A stretch of 18,424 bases of DNA, taken from NCBI GenBank assembly GCA_002315995.1, contig DCHN01000006.1, positions 16,870 to 35,293 of the forward strand, in the 5' to 3' direction. The DNA comes from Bacteroidales bacterium UBA1751 (GTDB lineage Bacteria; Bacteroidota; Bacteroidia; Bacteroidales; UBA932). The notes under the pieces were generated by a model that made no database searches, had not been told where the DNA came from, and saw only the letters and a program-made list of their open reading frames with translations. Position numbers and translations under genes: made by a program. Below, one piece after another: positions 1 to 8,734 of this stretch (position 1 is the first letter of the stretch; the number at the start of each line of letters is the position of its first letter).

Positions 1-315
1 GGCTATACAAACATTGTTGGCGGTATTTCACACATGTTCAACAAAGAGTACTGGAACTATGCAAAACTTATTTCAGGTGTGCTCAGGCACGGAATGCCTA
101 TTGTTGACGTGCTTAACCTCATAAACGGGCTTTCACTTGATTCCGATGCCATAAATACCTGGAAGAATGGTGTGGAGCGCTCTCTGAAGAAGTACATTCC
201 AGACGGCACAAAGGATGAAACAGGAAGAACCTGTCCTAAGTGCGGAGGAGATGACCTCATATATCAGGAGGGTTGCCTTGTTTGCCGTAACTGCGGATAC
301 AGCAAGTGCGGTTGA
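1..315 (+). CDS. nrdJ: Class II (adenosylcobalamin-dependent) ribonucleotide reductase, C-terminal end (partial)
   Basis: Only the last 104 residues are present; the reading frame is open from base 1, so the gene starts upstream of the window. The enzyme reduces ribonucleotides to deoxyribonucleotides using a B12-derived radical. The visible part ends in a cysteine-rich tail with CPKC at residues 78-81 of the fragment, then C92, C95, C98 and a terminal CGYSKCG. This zinc-ribbon-like ending is characteristic of Bacteroidetes NrdJ proteins, and family knowledge places the redox cysteines that re-reduce the active site in such tails. An internal ATG at 34 is not a real start, because the upstream codons continue the same conserved protein. 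The stop lies 9 nt before ispE, so the two may share a transcript. The catalytic barrel is outside the window, so the assignment rests on the tail alone. Confidence 0.8.
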   Translation, partial: GYTNIVGGISHMFNKEYWNYAKLISGVLRHGMPIVDVLNLINGLSLDSDAINTWKNGVERSLKKYIPDGTKDETGRTCPKCGGDDLIYQEGCLVCRNCGYSKCG

Positions 316-324
316 TGAATTGAT

Positions 325-1173
325 ATGATTTTATACCCATACGCAAAGATTAACATAGGTCTGGAGGTGGTGTGCAGACGCCCCGACGGGTATCATGACC
401 TCCAGACCCTTTTCTACCCCCTCTCCAAAGTGGGGGTTTCTTCGTTTGAATCACACCTGCAGGTGCAGGGGCTTCAGGCCGGATGCTATGACATTCTTGA
501 GGTAGTTCCTTCAAAAGAGCTCAAGATGAACCTCTATGGCCTTACATACCCCGGTGAACCGCTGGACAATATCTGCATCAAGGCCTGGCAGCTCATAAAG
601 CAGGATTATCCGGATCTTCAGCCCGTGGAGATATCGCTCTTCAAGAGAGTTCCCGTGGGTGCCGGGCTGGGAGGAGGAAGCTCGGACTGCGCACATACCA
701 TAAAGGCCATAGACCAGATCTTCTCCCTTGGCATGAGCCTTGAGCAGAAGCTCTCATACGCAGCTGCCCTTGGAAGCGACTGCCCCTTCTTCATCTACGA
801 CAAGCCAATGTTCGGAACCGGCCGCGGAGAGATACTCGAAGATTATGACCTTGACCTGGACGCAATGGGATTTGAACTCAAACTGGTTCACCCTCCATTC
901 TTCATCTCCACAAAAGATGCCTACGGCGGCATAGTTCCGCGTGAGAGGTGGCCAAAAATAGAGCAGAATGGCAAAGATATAATACCCCTCAAAGAGCTGC
1001 TTGCCGGCAAGGTTGAGAGTTGGAAGGCGGGAGTGGTCAATGACTTTGAGGCCACCGTCTTTGAAAAATATCCTGAACTTGCCTCATACAAGAAAAAACT
1101 CTATGACCAGGGCGCCGTATATGCATCAATGAGCGGTAGCGGCAGCACTATGTTCGGTATCTTTAAAAAATGA
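325..1173 (+). CDS. ispE: 4-diphosphocytidyl-2-C-methyl-D-erythritol kinase
   Basis: A 282-aa GHMP-family kinase that phosphorylates the 2-hydroxyl of CDP-methylerythritol with ATP, a middle step of the MEP (non-mevalonate) isoprenoid pathway in the cytoplasm. The three family motifs are all visible. An N-terminal AKINIGL contains the substrate-side lysine K8, followed by PDGYHDL at 20-26. The glycine-rich ATP loop VPVGAGLGGGSSD spans 109-121. A C-terminal SMSGSGS lies at 268-274. The catalytic aspartate is expected at D152 in GSDCPFF. Length is normal for the family. The ATG at 325 is the natural start because the conserved core begins within eight residues of it. It sits 9 nt after nrdJ, which suggests co-transcription. 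No frameshift or missing key residue is seen. Confidence 0.95.
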   Translation: MILYPYAKINIGLEVVCRRPDGYHDLQTLFYPLSKVGVSSFESHLQVQGLQAGCYDILEVVPSKELKMNLYGLTYPGEPLDNICIKAWQLIKQDYPDLQPVEISLFKRVPVGAGLGGGSSDCAHTIKAIDQIFSLGMSLEQKLSYAAALGSDCPFFIYDKPMFGTGRGEILEDYDLDLDAMGFELKLVHPPFFISTKDAYGGIVPRERWPKIEQNGKDIIPLKELLAGKVESWKAGVVNDFEATVFEKYPELASYKKKLYDQGAVYASMSGSGSTMFGIFKK

Positions 1174-1199
1174 TATAGCGTCTTGTTCTCATTATTTGC

Positions 1200-1207
1200 T
1201 AAATTTG
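1200..1207 (+). promoter_or_regulatory. Bacteroidetes -7 box upstream of rnr
   Basis: TAAATTTG matches the Bacteroidetes sigma-ABfr -7 consensus TAnnTTTG exactly and lies 29 nt before the rnr ATG in the 63-nt ispE-rnr gap. The -33 element is weak: only a TTG at 1183-1185, about 14 nt upstream, closer than the usual 19-20 nt. It would give rnr its own transcript starting near 1214. Confidence 0.45.
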
Positions 1208-1236
1208 CAATTTGATAACAATCGATATTTTAGCAG

Positions 1237-3369
1237 ATGAACAAGATAGGAAAGAAGAGGAGTGAAAAGAGATTTGAGCGCAGTTCCGAGAGAAGAGCGG
1301 GAAAGGCTCACGGAAGAGGAGTAAAGAGAAGAGAGAATCGCAGAGATGTGTCAGAAACTCTCACCGGAGTTGTTGCAATGGGCCGTGGCGGATATGGATT
1401 CGTAACGGTTGAGGGAAGAACGGAAGATATTTTCATTCCTGAAAGAAAGATGCACAGCGCCCTGAGCGGTGATACGGTTCAGGTCATTGTCCGCACCCCT
1501 AAAGGCGGGAAAAAGGGAGATTCAAAAGGTCCAGCAGGCAGAAGCCAGTCGCATATTGAAGGCGAGGTTGTTGCAATTGTTGAAAGAAGCAACAAACCGT
1601 ATGTAGGCCTGCTTCAGGTAATATTCAAGAATGCCTGGGTAATTGTTGAGAGCAAATCAATGCCTTACGACATTCAGGTACCGCTCACAGATGAAATCAA
1701 GGCATACGCCGGCCAGAAGGTGGCTGTAAAGATTGTCAAGTGGCACAACGGTATGGATGCCCCACTCGGGGCGATAGTGGATGTTCTCGGTGCCCCTGGC
1801 GAGAATGAGACCGAAATGCACGCCATACTTGCCGAATATGACCTCCCCTACAAATTCCCTGAGGAGGTGGAGCAGAGTGCCGCACAAATAGAGGTGAAGA
1901 TACCTGCCGGCGAAATAAAGAGAAGACGCGATTTCCGCAAAGTGCTCACATTTACTATTGACCCTGCAGATGCAAAGGACTTTGACGATGCAATAAGCTT
2001 CCAGAGATTGGATAACGGCAACGTTGAGGTTGGAGTTCATATAGCCGACGTCACCCACTATGTATTGCCTAATGACATAATTGACAGGGAAGGCTATGAG
2101 CGAGGTACGTCTGTATATCTTGTTGACCGTACGGTTCCAATGCTCCCAACGGTTCTCTCGGACAACCTCTGTTCACTCAGGCCTAACGAGGAGAAACTTA
2201 CATTCTCAGCGGTGTTCGAAATGGATGAGAAAGCCAATGTGAAGAGCAGCTGGTTCGGCCGCACGGTAATAAAGAGCAGCCGCAGATTCTGCTACGAAGA
2301 GGTGCAGGCGCATCTTGAGGATGTGGGGCTGGCAAAGATGGGAAGCGTTGACCGAGGCCGCATAGTTGACAACAGACCAAAAACTCCATATAAAGGTCTT
2401 GCAAAGGAGGAGGATGTTCTCAAGGCCGTTGAGGAGCTCCAGAAGATTGCTGCCGTTTTGAGAAAGAAACGTTTCTCTCACGGAGCAATTGAGTTCGAGC
2501 GCCCCGAGATGAAGGTGCTTGTGGATGAGGCCGGAAAACCTGTTGACGTTATTCAGAAGATTGGATTTGAGGCCAACTGGCTCATTGAGGAGTATATGCT
2601 TCTGGCCAACAAATATGTTGCAACATTCGTCTCAAAGCTCAAACCGAAAAGAACATTCGTATATAGGGTGCATGACACTCCTGACGCTGAAAAAATAGAG
2701 GTTCTCAAGGGATTTGTCCACCATTTCGGATATCAGATGGGTCCTACTGAGAATGGCAAGGCCATTGCCAAGGAGCTCAATTCCCTTATGAAGAGAGTTA
2801 AGGCTACTCCGGAATGCAATGCAATTCAGCTAATGGCCCTGCGCAGCATGGCACGTGCAAAGTACACCACCGAGAACATAGGCCACTATGGTCTTGCATT
2901 TGACAACTACACCCACTTCACATCACCTATAAGGCGATACCCCGATATGATGGTGCACAGGCTTCTTGCCCGCTATTTGGATGAGGCCGAGAGCGTGAAC
3001 CCTGCACAGTGGGAGGATTTCTGCAAGCACTGCTCAATGCGCGAACAGCTTGCCACCGAGGCCGAGAGGGCCAGCATCAAGTACAAGATGGCCGAGTATC
3101 TCAGTGACAAGGTTGGCCAGGAGTTCGAAGGAACCATTTCCGGCCTTACAGAACGCGGAATGTATGTTGAAATCGAACCTACCAAGATAGAGGGAATGGT
3201 ATCCCTTCGCGACATTAAGGACGACTACTTCGAATTCGACGAGAAGGCCTACACCCTTACCGGAAAGCGCACCGGTAGGGTTTACCGCATGGGAGACAAG
3301 GTACGCATCAAGGTCTTCAAGACCAACCTTGAACAGAGGCTCATAGACTACATGCTCATAGACGAGTAG
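1237..3369 (+). CDS. rnr: Ribonuclease R (RNase II family 3'-5' exoribonuclease)
   Basis: A 710-aa processive 3'-to-5' exoribonuclease that degrades structured RNA in the cytoplasm. Domains in order: a highly basic N-terminal tail (residues 1-40, rich in K and R), a cold-shock/OB domain with GYGFV near 52-56, a second OB segment (about 108-185), the RNB catalytic core, and an S1 domain at 627-710 (GQEFEGTISGL onward). The RNB metal-binding aspartates are visible in IDPADAKDFDD as D242, D248, D250 and D251. Other RNB hallmarks are GVHIADVTHYV at 266-276 and TSPIRRYPD at 562-570. It is shorter than the roughly 800-residue E. coli enzyme because the N-terminal extension is short, which I believe is normal in Bacteroidetes. 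The start is the first ATG after the -7 box. A hairpin follows the stop. Confidence 0.95.
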   Translation: MNKIGKKRSEKRFERSSERRAGKAHGRGVKRRENRRDVSETLTGVVAMGRGGYGFVTVEGRTEDIFIPERKMHSALSGDTVQVIVRTPKGGKKGDSKGPAGRSQSHIEGEVVAIVERSNKPYVGLLQVIFKNAWVIVESKSMPYDIQVPLTDEIKAYAGQKVAVKIVKWHNGMDAPLGAIVDVLGAPGENETEMHAILAEYDLPYKFPEEVEQSAAQIEVKIPAGEIKRRRDFRKVLTFTIDPADAKDFDDAISFQRLDNGNVEVGVHIADVTHYVLPNDIIDREGYERGTSVYLVDRTVPMLPTVLSDNLCSLRPNEEKLTFSAVFEMDEKANVKSSWFGRTVIKSSRRFCYEEVQAHLEDVGLAKMGSVDRGRIVDNRPKTPYKGLAKEEDVLKAVEELQKIAAVLRKKRFSHGAIEFERPEMKVLVDEAGKPVDVIQKIGFEANWLIEEYMLLANKYVATFVSKLKPKRTFVYRVHDTPDAEKIEVLKGFVHHFGYQMGPTENGKAIAKELNSLMKRVKATPECNAIQLMALRSMARAKYTTENIGHYGLAFDNYTHFTSPIRRYPDMMVHRLLARYLDEAESVNPAQWEDFCKHCSMREQLATEAERASIKYKMAEYLSDKVGQEFEGTISGLTERGMYVEIEPTKIEGMVSLRDIKDDYFEFDEKAYTLTGKRTGRVYRMGDKVRIKVFKTNLEQRLIDYMLIDE

Positions 3370-3375
3370 TCCGGA

Positions 3376-3406
3376 GATGACGGTTGCAGAATCTGCAACT
3401 GTCGTT
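3376..3406 (+). terminator. Stem-loop after rnr, possible terminator
   Basis: GACGGTTGCAG (3379-3389) pairs with CTGCAACTGTC (3393-3403) across a 3-nt AAT loop, with one G-U pair, and the stem can extend outward to 3376/3406. It starts seven bases after the rnr stop, which suits transcription termination or 3'-end protection. There is no T-run after it, so intrinsic termination is uncertain. It also marks the left edge of the AT-rich R-M island. Confidence 0.4.
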
Positions 3407-3491
3407 AATCATGGTTTCAGAGGAGAAGGGTTGACCCAACAACAGATGGTTTAATTGTAACAACGACAAGGCACATTCGAAGATAAGGAAG

Positions 3492-6400
3492 ATGAGCACA
3501 ATAGATTTGATTAAGCAGCGGATACACGAACTTGTACAGAAGTACGAGAGAAACAGAGATTATTATCGAACATCTCAGTTTAATGAAACTCAGGTACGCA
3601 ACGAGTTCCTTGATCCATTGTTTGAAATTCTAGGATGGGACATACGCAACAAATTAGGCAAAAGCACCAATGAGAGAGAGGTTCTATTGGAAGAAGCCTT
3701 AAAAGCAAATGCTTCCACTCATTCAAAAAAACCGGATTATACATTCCGACTTTATGGTGAGCGCAAGTTCTTCATAGAAGCAAAGAAACCTTGTGTTCAC
3801 ATCAACGAGGATAATGAACCAGCAAAACAAGTGCGCAGATATGGTTTTACAGCAGGGTTAAAGATTTCTGTACTGTCCAATTTTGAAGATATATTTATCT
3901 ATGATACGACAAATCCTGTAGAAGATACAGACTCACTAGCCAAAGCTCGCATAAAGACTTATCATTACACCGATTATGAGGATGCGGCAGAGGACTTGCT
4001 TCGTCTGTTAGGAAGAGAATCTGTTTATACTGGTCAATTTGATAGCGAATGGAAAGATATTACTGTCAAAGTAGAGCATACTTCTATTGACAAATTGTTC
4101 CTTAAACAAATCAACGAATGGCGACTGTTGCTAGGCAAACTAATTCTTGCTGCTCAAGCAGACATAGAAATTGACCATCTTGGGGATGTTGTTCAGAGTT
4201 ACATCAATAAAATACTCTTTCTTCGTGTCTGTGAGGATAGAAACATCGAGACTTATCAGGTATTGTTAAGGATAGCTAATCATAATAGTCATCAAGAACT
4301 AGTAGAAAAATTCAGAGAGGCAGATAGCAAATACAACTCAGGTCTCTTCGAGGAAGAGTTATCCGATGATATTATCGGCAATATCAGTTCTTCTTTCTGG
4401 ACAATTATCCGACAACTCTATTTCCCTGAAAGCCCTTATTCATTTACTGTACTCTCATCTGACATCCTTGGACGAATTTATGAGATATTCATTGCTCAGA
4501 AATTGGATGTCGTTGATGGTGAACTAGTGATTGTTGATAAGCCGGAAAATGTAGAAAGAGACATCGTCACAACCCCGAACTTTGTTGTTCGTGAGATACT
4601 CCGACAGACAGCAGCGGAAATTGTCTCTGGAAAGACAGCAGAACAAATCAATGCGCTCAAATGTGCCGACATTGCGTGTGGCTCAGGCGCATTCCTGCTT
4701 GAACTTTATCAGTTGCTGTACGATGCATTGGTTGATTACTATTTGGCAAATGATAAATCAAAGCTCATTCAGACAAATATAGCAACTTACAAGTTGCCTT
4801 ATGACATAAAACGTAACTTGTTGACAAATTGCATCTTTGGTGTTGACAAAGACTTGAATGCGGTTGAAGCTTGCAAATTTGGACTTCTCCTGAAATTGCT
4901 GGAGGACGAAGATGAGAACAGCCTTTCCAAGTACCATCCAATTCTTCCAAATCTGGATAACAACATTTTCTATGGCAATAGTCTTTTGTCACCATCAGAG
5001 GTTATGGATAATCTTACAGAGGAGATTAACCCATTTGACTTTGAGAAAAGAAGTTTTGACTTGATAGTAGGTAATCCGCCGTACATGAAAACGGAGGATA
5101 TAAAGAAGTTTACTCCTAACGAGAAAAAACTATATGAGAAAGAATATCTGTATCAAAGTGCATATAAGCAGTACGACAAATATTTTTTGTTCATTGAGCG
5201 AGCTCTAAAATTGTTGAAACCAGATGGATACCTCGGTTACATTTTGCCAAGTAAATTCATGAAGGTAGGTGCAGCCAGTGAACTTCGTAAAATCATTTCT
5301 TCAAATAAATATCTCAAAGCATTAACTTCTTTTGGCGCGCACCAAGTGTTTGAAGACAAATCGACATACACTTGCCTGATTATACTACAAAAGAGAGAAC
5401 AAAACGAATTCAAGTACTCAGAGGTAGAAGATTTCTCTGCATGGAGAGTACGTTCCAAGAATGCTTACACCTTCAGTGAAAGAAAAGCGAACACCATATC
5501 AGGAAGCACTTGGGTGCTTTACACAGATCAGTACAAGCCATTGTTTGATGCTGTGACAAAGAATGCCTTACCATTGGGAAAAATCCTCGGGGAAGATTAT
5601 ATCTTCAATGGTATTCAGACAAGTGCTAATAAGGTATATGTGTTTGTACCTTCTGCGCAAGATAGAAAGACCGTTACCTTTACATCTTTTAATGGCCAGA
5701 TTTGTCAAATAGAGAAAGCTGTTACGAAACCATATTTCAAGACTGCACAAGGTGTTGATGCTCTTAACACTTATAGGACATTCACACCTAATGCCAGAGT
5801 GATTTTTCCTTACAAGAAGGATTCAAATGGTCACTTGAAGCTCCTGAACCTTGCCACGATAAAAAACAAGTACCCGATGTTCTATTCATTCCTGAAGGAT
5901 GCTAAATCTGAATTGGCAAAACCTTCACGAGACATTCAGCCAAAGCCTGCTACTTCTAATGAGTGGTATCGTTATGGTAGACATCAGAGTCTTGAAGCTT
6001 GTGAAATTGCCGAAAAGATAATTGTCGGAGTACTTGCACAGGCAGATAAATATGCTGTTGACAAATATGGAACACTTGTCTCATCCGGGGGTACCGCTGG
6101 ATATTGTCTCATAAGTGTACCCGCAGATTGTCAGTATTCTATTTATTACATACAAGCTTTACTCGGTTCTGTTCAAGGTGAATGGCTGGCGTCGCTCTAT
6201 GGTGAGATTTTCCGAGGTGGTTTCATTGCACGAGGTACCAAGGTATTGAAACAGATACCTATTCGTACTATTGATTTCACCAATCAAGCGGATGTGTCAA
6301 AACATGATGAAATTGTTGACCGTCAGAAACGTCTGATAGAACTTGGCGATAAGATAGATGCTGCAAAAGGGAATAAGCGAAAGCTCACTCCTTTACGTAG

Positions 6401-6515
6401 GCAGTTTGAGTCTTTGAAGCAGGAGCAGCAAAGTGCTATTAATATATTATATGGCATGACTGAACAAGAAGTATCACAAATCCCTGTAATCAAAGAATTA
6501 TATGCAGTTGATTAA
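3492..6515 (+). CDS. Type IIG (Eco57I-like) restriction endonuclease-adenine methyltransferase fusion
   Basis: A 1007-aa single-chain restriction-modification enzyme. The N-terminal nuclease domain (about 1-190) carries PD81-82, 13 residues, then EAK (96-98), the same spacing as the PD-X13-EAK catalytic motif known in Eco57I, a protein of similar length. A helical connector follows with FLRVCEDRN at 243-251, a common motif in this family. The N6-adenine methyltransferase core has TPNFVVREIL at 361-370, the SAM-binding loop ADIACGSGAF at 392-401 and the catalytic DLIVGNPPY at 523-531. The C-terminal part (about 540-1000) resembles TaqI/Eco57I-type specificity domains, with FRGGFIARGTKVLKQIPI at 907-924. 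It overlaps the next gene by 14 nt, indicating translational coupling. I found no clear TAnnTTTG box in the 122-nt gap upstream. Base use is more AT-rich than the neighbours, consistent with transfer. The recognition sequence cannot be read from the protein by eye. Confidence 0.9.
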   Translation: MSTIDLIKQRIHELVQKYERNRDYYRTSQFNETQVRNEFLDPLFEILGWDIRNKLGKSTNEREVLLEEALKANASTHSKKPDYTFRLYGERKFFIEAKKPCVHINEDNEPAKQVRRYGFTAGLKISVLSNFEDIFIYDTTNPVEDTDSLAKARIKTYHYTDYEDAAEDLLRLLGRESVYTGQFDSEWKDITVKVEHTSIDKLFLKQINEWRLLLGKLILAAQADIEIDHLGDVVQSYINKILFLRVCEDRNIETYQVLLRIANHNSHQELVEKFREADSKYNSGLFEEELSDDIIGNISSSFWTIIRQLYFPESPYSFTVLSSDILGRIYEIFIAQKLDVVDGELVIVDKPENVERDIVTTPNFVVREILRQTAAEIVSGKTAEQINALKCADIACGSGAFLLELYQLLYDALVDYYLANDKSKLIQTNIATYKLPYDIKRNLLTNCIFGVDKDLNAVEACKFGLLLKLLEDEDENSLSKYHPILPNLDNNIFYGNSLLSPSEVMDNLTEEINPFDFEKRSFDLIVGNPPYMKTEDIKKFTPNEKKLYEKEYLYQSAYKQYDKYFLFIERALKLLKPDGYLGYILPSKFMKVGAASELRKIISSNKYLKALTSFGAHQVFEDKSTYTCLIILQKREQNEFKYSEVEDFSAWRVRSKNAYTFSERKANTISGSTWVLYTDQYKPLFDAVTKNALPLGKILGEDYIFNGIQTSANKVYVFVPSAQDRKTVTFTSFNGQICQIEKAVTKPYFKTAQGVDALNTYRTFTPNARVIFPYKKDSNGHLKLLNLATIKNKYPMFYSFLKDAKSELAKPSRDIQPKPATSNEWYRYGRHQSLEACEIAEKIIVGVLAQADKYAVDKYGTLVSSGGTAGYCLISVPADCQYSIYYIQALLGSVQGEWLASLYGEIFRGGFIARGTKVLKQIPIRTIDFTNQADVSKHDEIVDRQKRLIELGDKIDAAKGNKRKLTPLRRQFESLKQEQQSAINILYGMTEQEVSQIPVIKELYAVD

Positions 6516-8673
6516 GGATGCATCAGAACAGAAGCTAAGGGGTGCTTATTACACACCGGCAGCTATTGCTGATTTTATTCTGCGATGGGGTATCAATGGC
6601 GGTAGTAATGCGGACGTGCTGGAGCCAAGTTGCGGCGATGGCGTGTTCCTTGAGTGTATGGCGAAAGGCAACATGCGTTACAATACCGTTACAGCTGTAG
6701 AATATGAAACAGAGGAAGCGGAAAAGGCCAGTGCTATTAATCTTCATGACTCAAATGTTATCAATGGAGACTTTCACCGATTCTGTCTTGATACTGATTT
6801 GCTTTTCGATCTCGTTGTTGGCAATCCTCCTTTCATACGTTATCAGTATTATGATGAAGAGCAACAAAAGCTTGCTAATGAAATCTTTAATAATGCTGGA
6901 TTGAAACGCACCAAGCTGACTAATGCATGGGTGACTTTTGTCGTTGGCTGTACTCAACTTCTTAGAGATAGTGGCAAGATGGGTTTTGTAATCCCTTCAG
7001 AGCTGCTAATGGTCAAGTATGCCCAGCAGTTGCGACAGTATCTTGCAAAGACTTTCAACAAGATAAACATAATCTCTTTTGAGAATCTTGTTTTTGAGGA
7101 GATTCAACAAGAGGTCGTTTTGCTGCTCTGTGAAAAGAATGGAACAACTGACCATAAAATCGAACATATTGAGGTAAAAGACATAGAAGGACTCTTGGCT
7201 CTTAATCCTCACAAATTGAAATTTCCGACTAAGGATATAGATTTCCACACGGATAAATGGACATATTATTTTTTGGATAAGAAAGAACTTGATTTACTTG
7301 AAAAGGTCAAGAAAAATAATATGAAAACAATCTCAACATATTCTAACGTTGAGGTGGGAATCACAACAGGGTCTAACGACTATTTCACTGTCCCTAAGTC
7401 AATAGTAGATATTTACCAACTGTCTGATTACGCACGTCCAATGGTGGGTAGAAGCGTTCAAGTTAACAGTCTTTGTTTTACGAATAGAGATTGGTTGAAC
7501 AATAATGAGACTGGAGCAAAGTCAAACCTTCTAGTGTTTACGTCAGATGCAAAAGAAAAGGGAAACGATGGCGTAAAATCATATCTTGATAATGGCGAGA
7601 TTCAAGGAATAAATAAGGGATACAAAACAGGTATAAGAGATTGCTGGTGGGTTATACCATCAGTGAAAGTTTCAGATGCATTATTCCTCCGCCGAAATAA
7701 TATCTACCCCAAATTTGTATTGAATGAAGCCGGAGCGTACACAACTGATACAATGCACAGAGTGTTCATTAAAGAGGGCGTGAATAAAAAGGCTTTCATT
7801 GCGAGTTATTACAACTCTCTATCTTTCGCTTTTGCTGAAATCCTTGGCCGAAATTTCGGAGGTGGCTGTTTGGAACTTATGCCAAGCGAGGTTGAAGGCA
7901 TCTATCTACCATATAAAATAGAGAATGAGCACCTATTCGATACTATTGATAAAATGCTCAGAAAAAAAGTACCGACTGACGAGATTCTTGATTATACCGA
8001 CGAGCAGATTCTTCATGTGGGAAGGGGATTTTCAACAGAAGAAGTTAAACTTGCGCGATCAATATGGCATAAGGTAATCAATAGACGACTTAACCGTAAA
8101 ATGATAGAAAAGCCTGTAGAAGTTAAGAAACAGGCCAAAGATAGCTATGAGCAACTCAATCTTTTTGATTTATTCAATCAATACGCAGATGCTCCAATAG
8201 TAGAAAACCATCTTTTGCGAGAAGAACCAACAATATATGACAAACGAAAAGAAACACAATGGTTTTTAGATACATCCAAAAACTGTCTCATTAGTTTTGT
8301 TAAGAAGGACAACTTTGAGCAATATATCAATCAATCAGCCAAAATATACTATACGGGCAAAAAATTCCCTTCAACCGTTGCGCTGAACAAACTATATTAC
8401 TTTATGCCATATCTGAAAGGCAAGGGAATACGTGATTTGTATTTTATCAAGATTGCCCGTTTAGGAACACGTAAGGAGGGGCAACCTGAAGAGGAGAAAA
8501 ATGACATTCGTCTTGTTTTTGAGATTGAGTTTGTCAAGCAGCTTTTTGATGATTATAAACCAGTTGAATTGAAGATTTGGAGAGCATTTACCGATACTAC
8601 AATGGCGGATGTTATGAATTTGGCATGTTCTAGTTTAACACAGGAAGACAAATCAAAGATTTGTCCTGATTAA
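6502..8673 (+). CDS. Adenine-N6 DNA methyltransferase (Eco57I-type companion) with C-terminal extension
   Basis: A 723-aa SAM-dependent DNA methyltransferase, probably the separate protective methylase of the R-M pair. Motifs: KLRGAYYTP at 11-19 (motif X), DVLEPSCGDGVFL at 38-50 (motif I, SAM binding), an acidic E67 in TAVEYE (motif II), D90 in NGDF (motif III), and DLVVGNPPF at 103-111 (catalytic motif IV). The C-terminal half has NKGYKTGIRDCWWVIPS at 371-387 and GRNFGGGCLEL at 449-459, resembling target-recognition regions of Eco57I-family methylases. After a hydrophilic linker with SYEQLNLFDLF at 548-558, residues about 570-723 form an extra domain I do not recognise. M.Eco57I is considerably shorter, which fits an added module. 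The start at 6502 is supported because motif X begins at residue 11. The 14-nt overlap with the upstream gene implies co-expression. Base composition is strikingly AT-rich in places. Confidence 0.88.
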   Translation: MQLIKDASEQKLRGAYYTPAAIADFILRWGINGGSNADVLEPSCGDGVFLECMAKGNMRYNTVTAVEYETEEAEKASAINLHDSNVINGDFHRFCLDTDLLFDLVVGNPPFIRYQYYDEEQQKLANEIFNNAGLKRTKLTNAWVTFVVGCTQLLRDSGKMGFVIPSELLMVKYAQQLRQYLAKTFNKINIISFENLVFEEIQQEVVLLLCEKNGTTDHKIEHIEVKDIEGLLALNPHKLKFPTKDIDFHTDKWTYYFLDKKELDLLEKVKKNNMKTISTYSNVEVGITTGSNDYFTVPKSIVDIYQLSDYARPMVGRSVQVNSLCFTNRDWLNNNETGAKSNLLVFTSDAKEKGNDGVKSYLDNGEIQGINKGYKTGIRDCWWVIPSVKVSDALFLRRNNIYPKFVLNEAGAYTTDTMHRVFIKEGVNKKAFIASYYNSLSFAFAEILGRNFGGGCLELMPSEVEGIYLPYKIENEHLFDTIDKMLRKKVPTDEILDYTDEQILHVGRGFSTEEVKLARSIWHKVINRRLNRKMIEKPVEVKKQAKDSYEQLNLFDLFNQYADAPIVENHLLREEPTIYDKRKETQWFLDTSKNCLISFVKKDNFEQYINQSAKIYYTGKKFPSTVALNKLYYFMPYLKGKGIRDLYFIKIARLGTRKEGQPEEEKNDIRLVFEIEFVKQLFDDYKPVELKIWRAFTDTTMADVMNLACSSLTQEDKSKICPD

Positions 8674-8713
8674 CAGAGAAATTGGAAGCGCAATAAAAGA
8701 TATGTGTAATTTG

Positions 8714-8721
8714 TACCTTTG
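8714..8721 (+). promoter_or_regulatory. Bacteroidetes -7 box upstream of the palindromic element and gpmI
   Basis: TACCTTTG matches TAnnTTTG exactly. Predicted transcription would start around 8728, just before the palindromic element at 8735, so the element would be the 5' part of the transcript. I see no convincing -33 TTTG at 19-21 nt upstream. Nothing closer to the gpmI ATG matches the box fully (a TAGATTG near 8956 lacks one T), so this is the best candidate gpmI promoter. Confidence 0.45.
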
Positions 8722-8734
8722 TGCTATAAAAAGA

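Noticed and set aside
6502..6515. 14-nt overlap of the two R-M genes as a programmed frameshift making a fusion
   Set aside because: The second gene has its own ATG with the methylase motif X starting at residue 11, and no slippery heptamer was seen. Simple translational coupling explains it.
7962..7968. Seven-A run in the methyltransferase gene as a phase-variation tract
   Set aside because: It is too short for confident slippage-based switching, encodes ordinary lysine codons, and the frame is intact.
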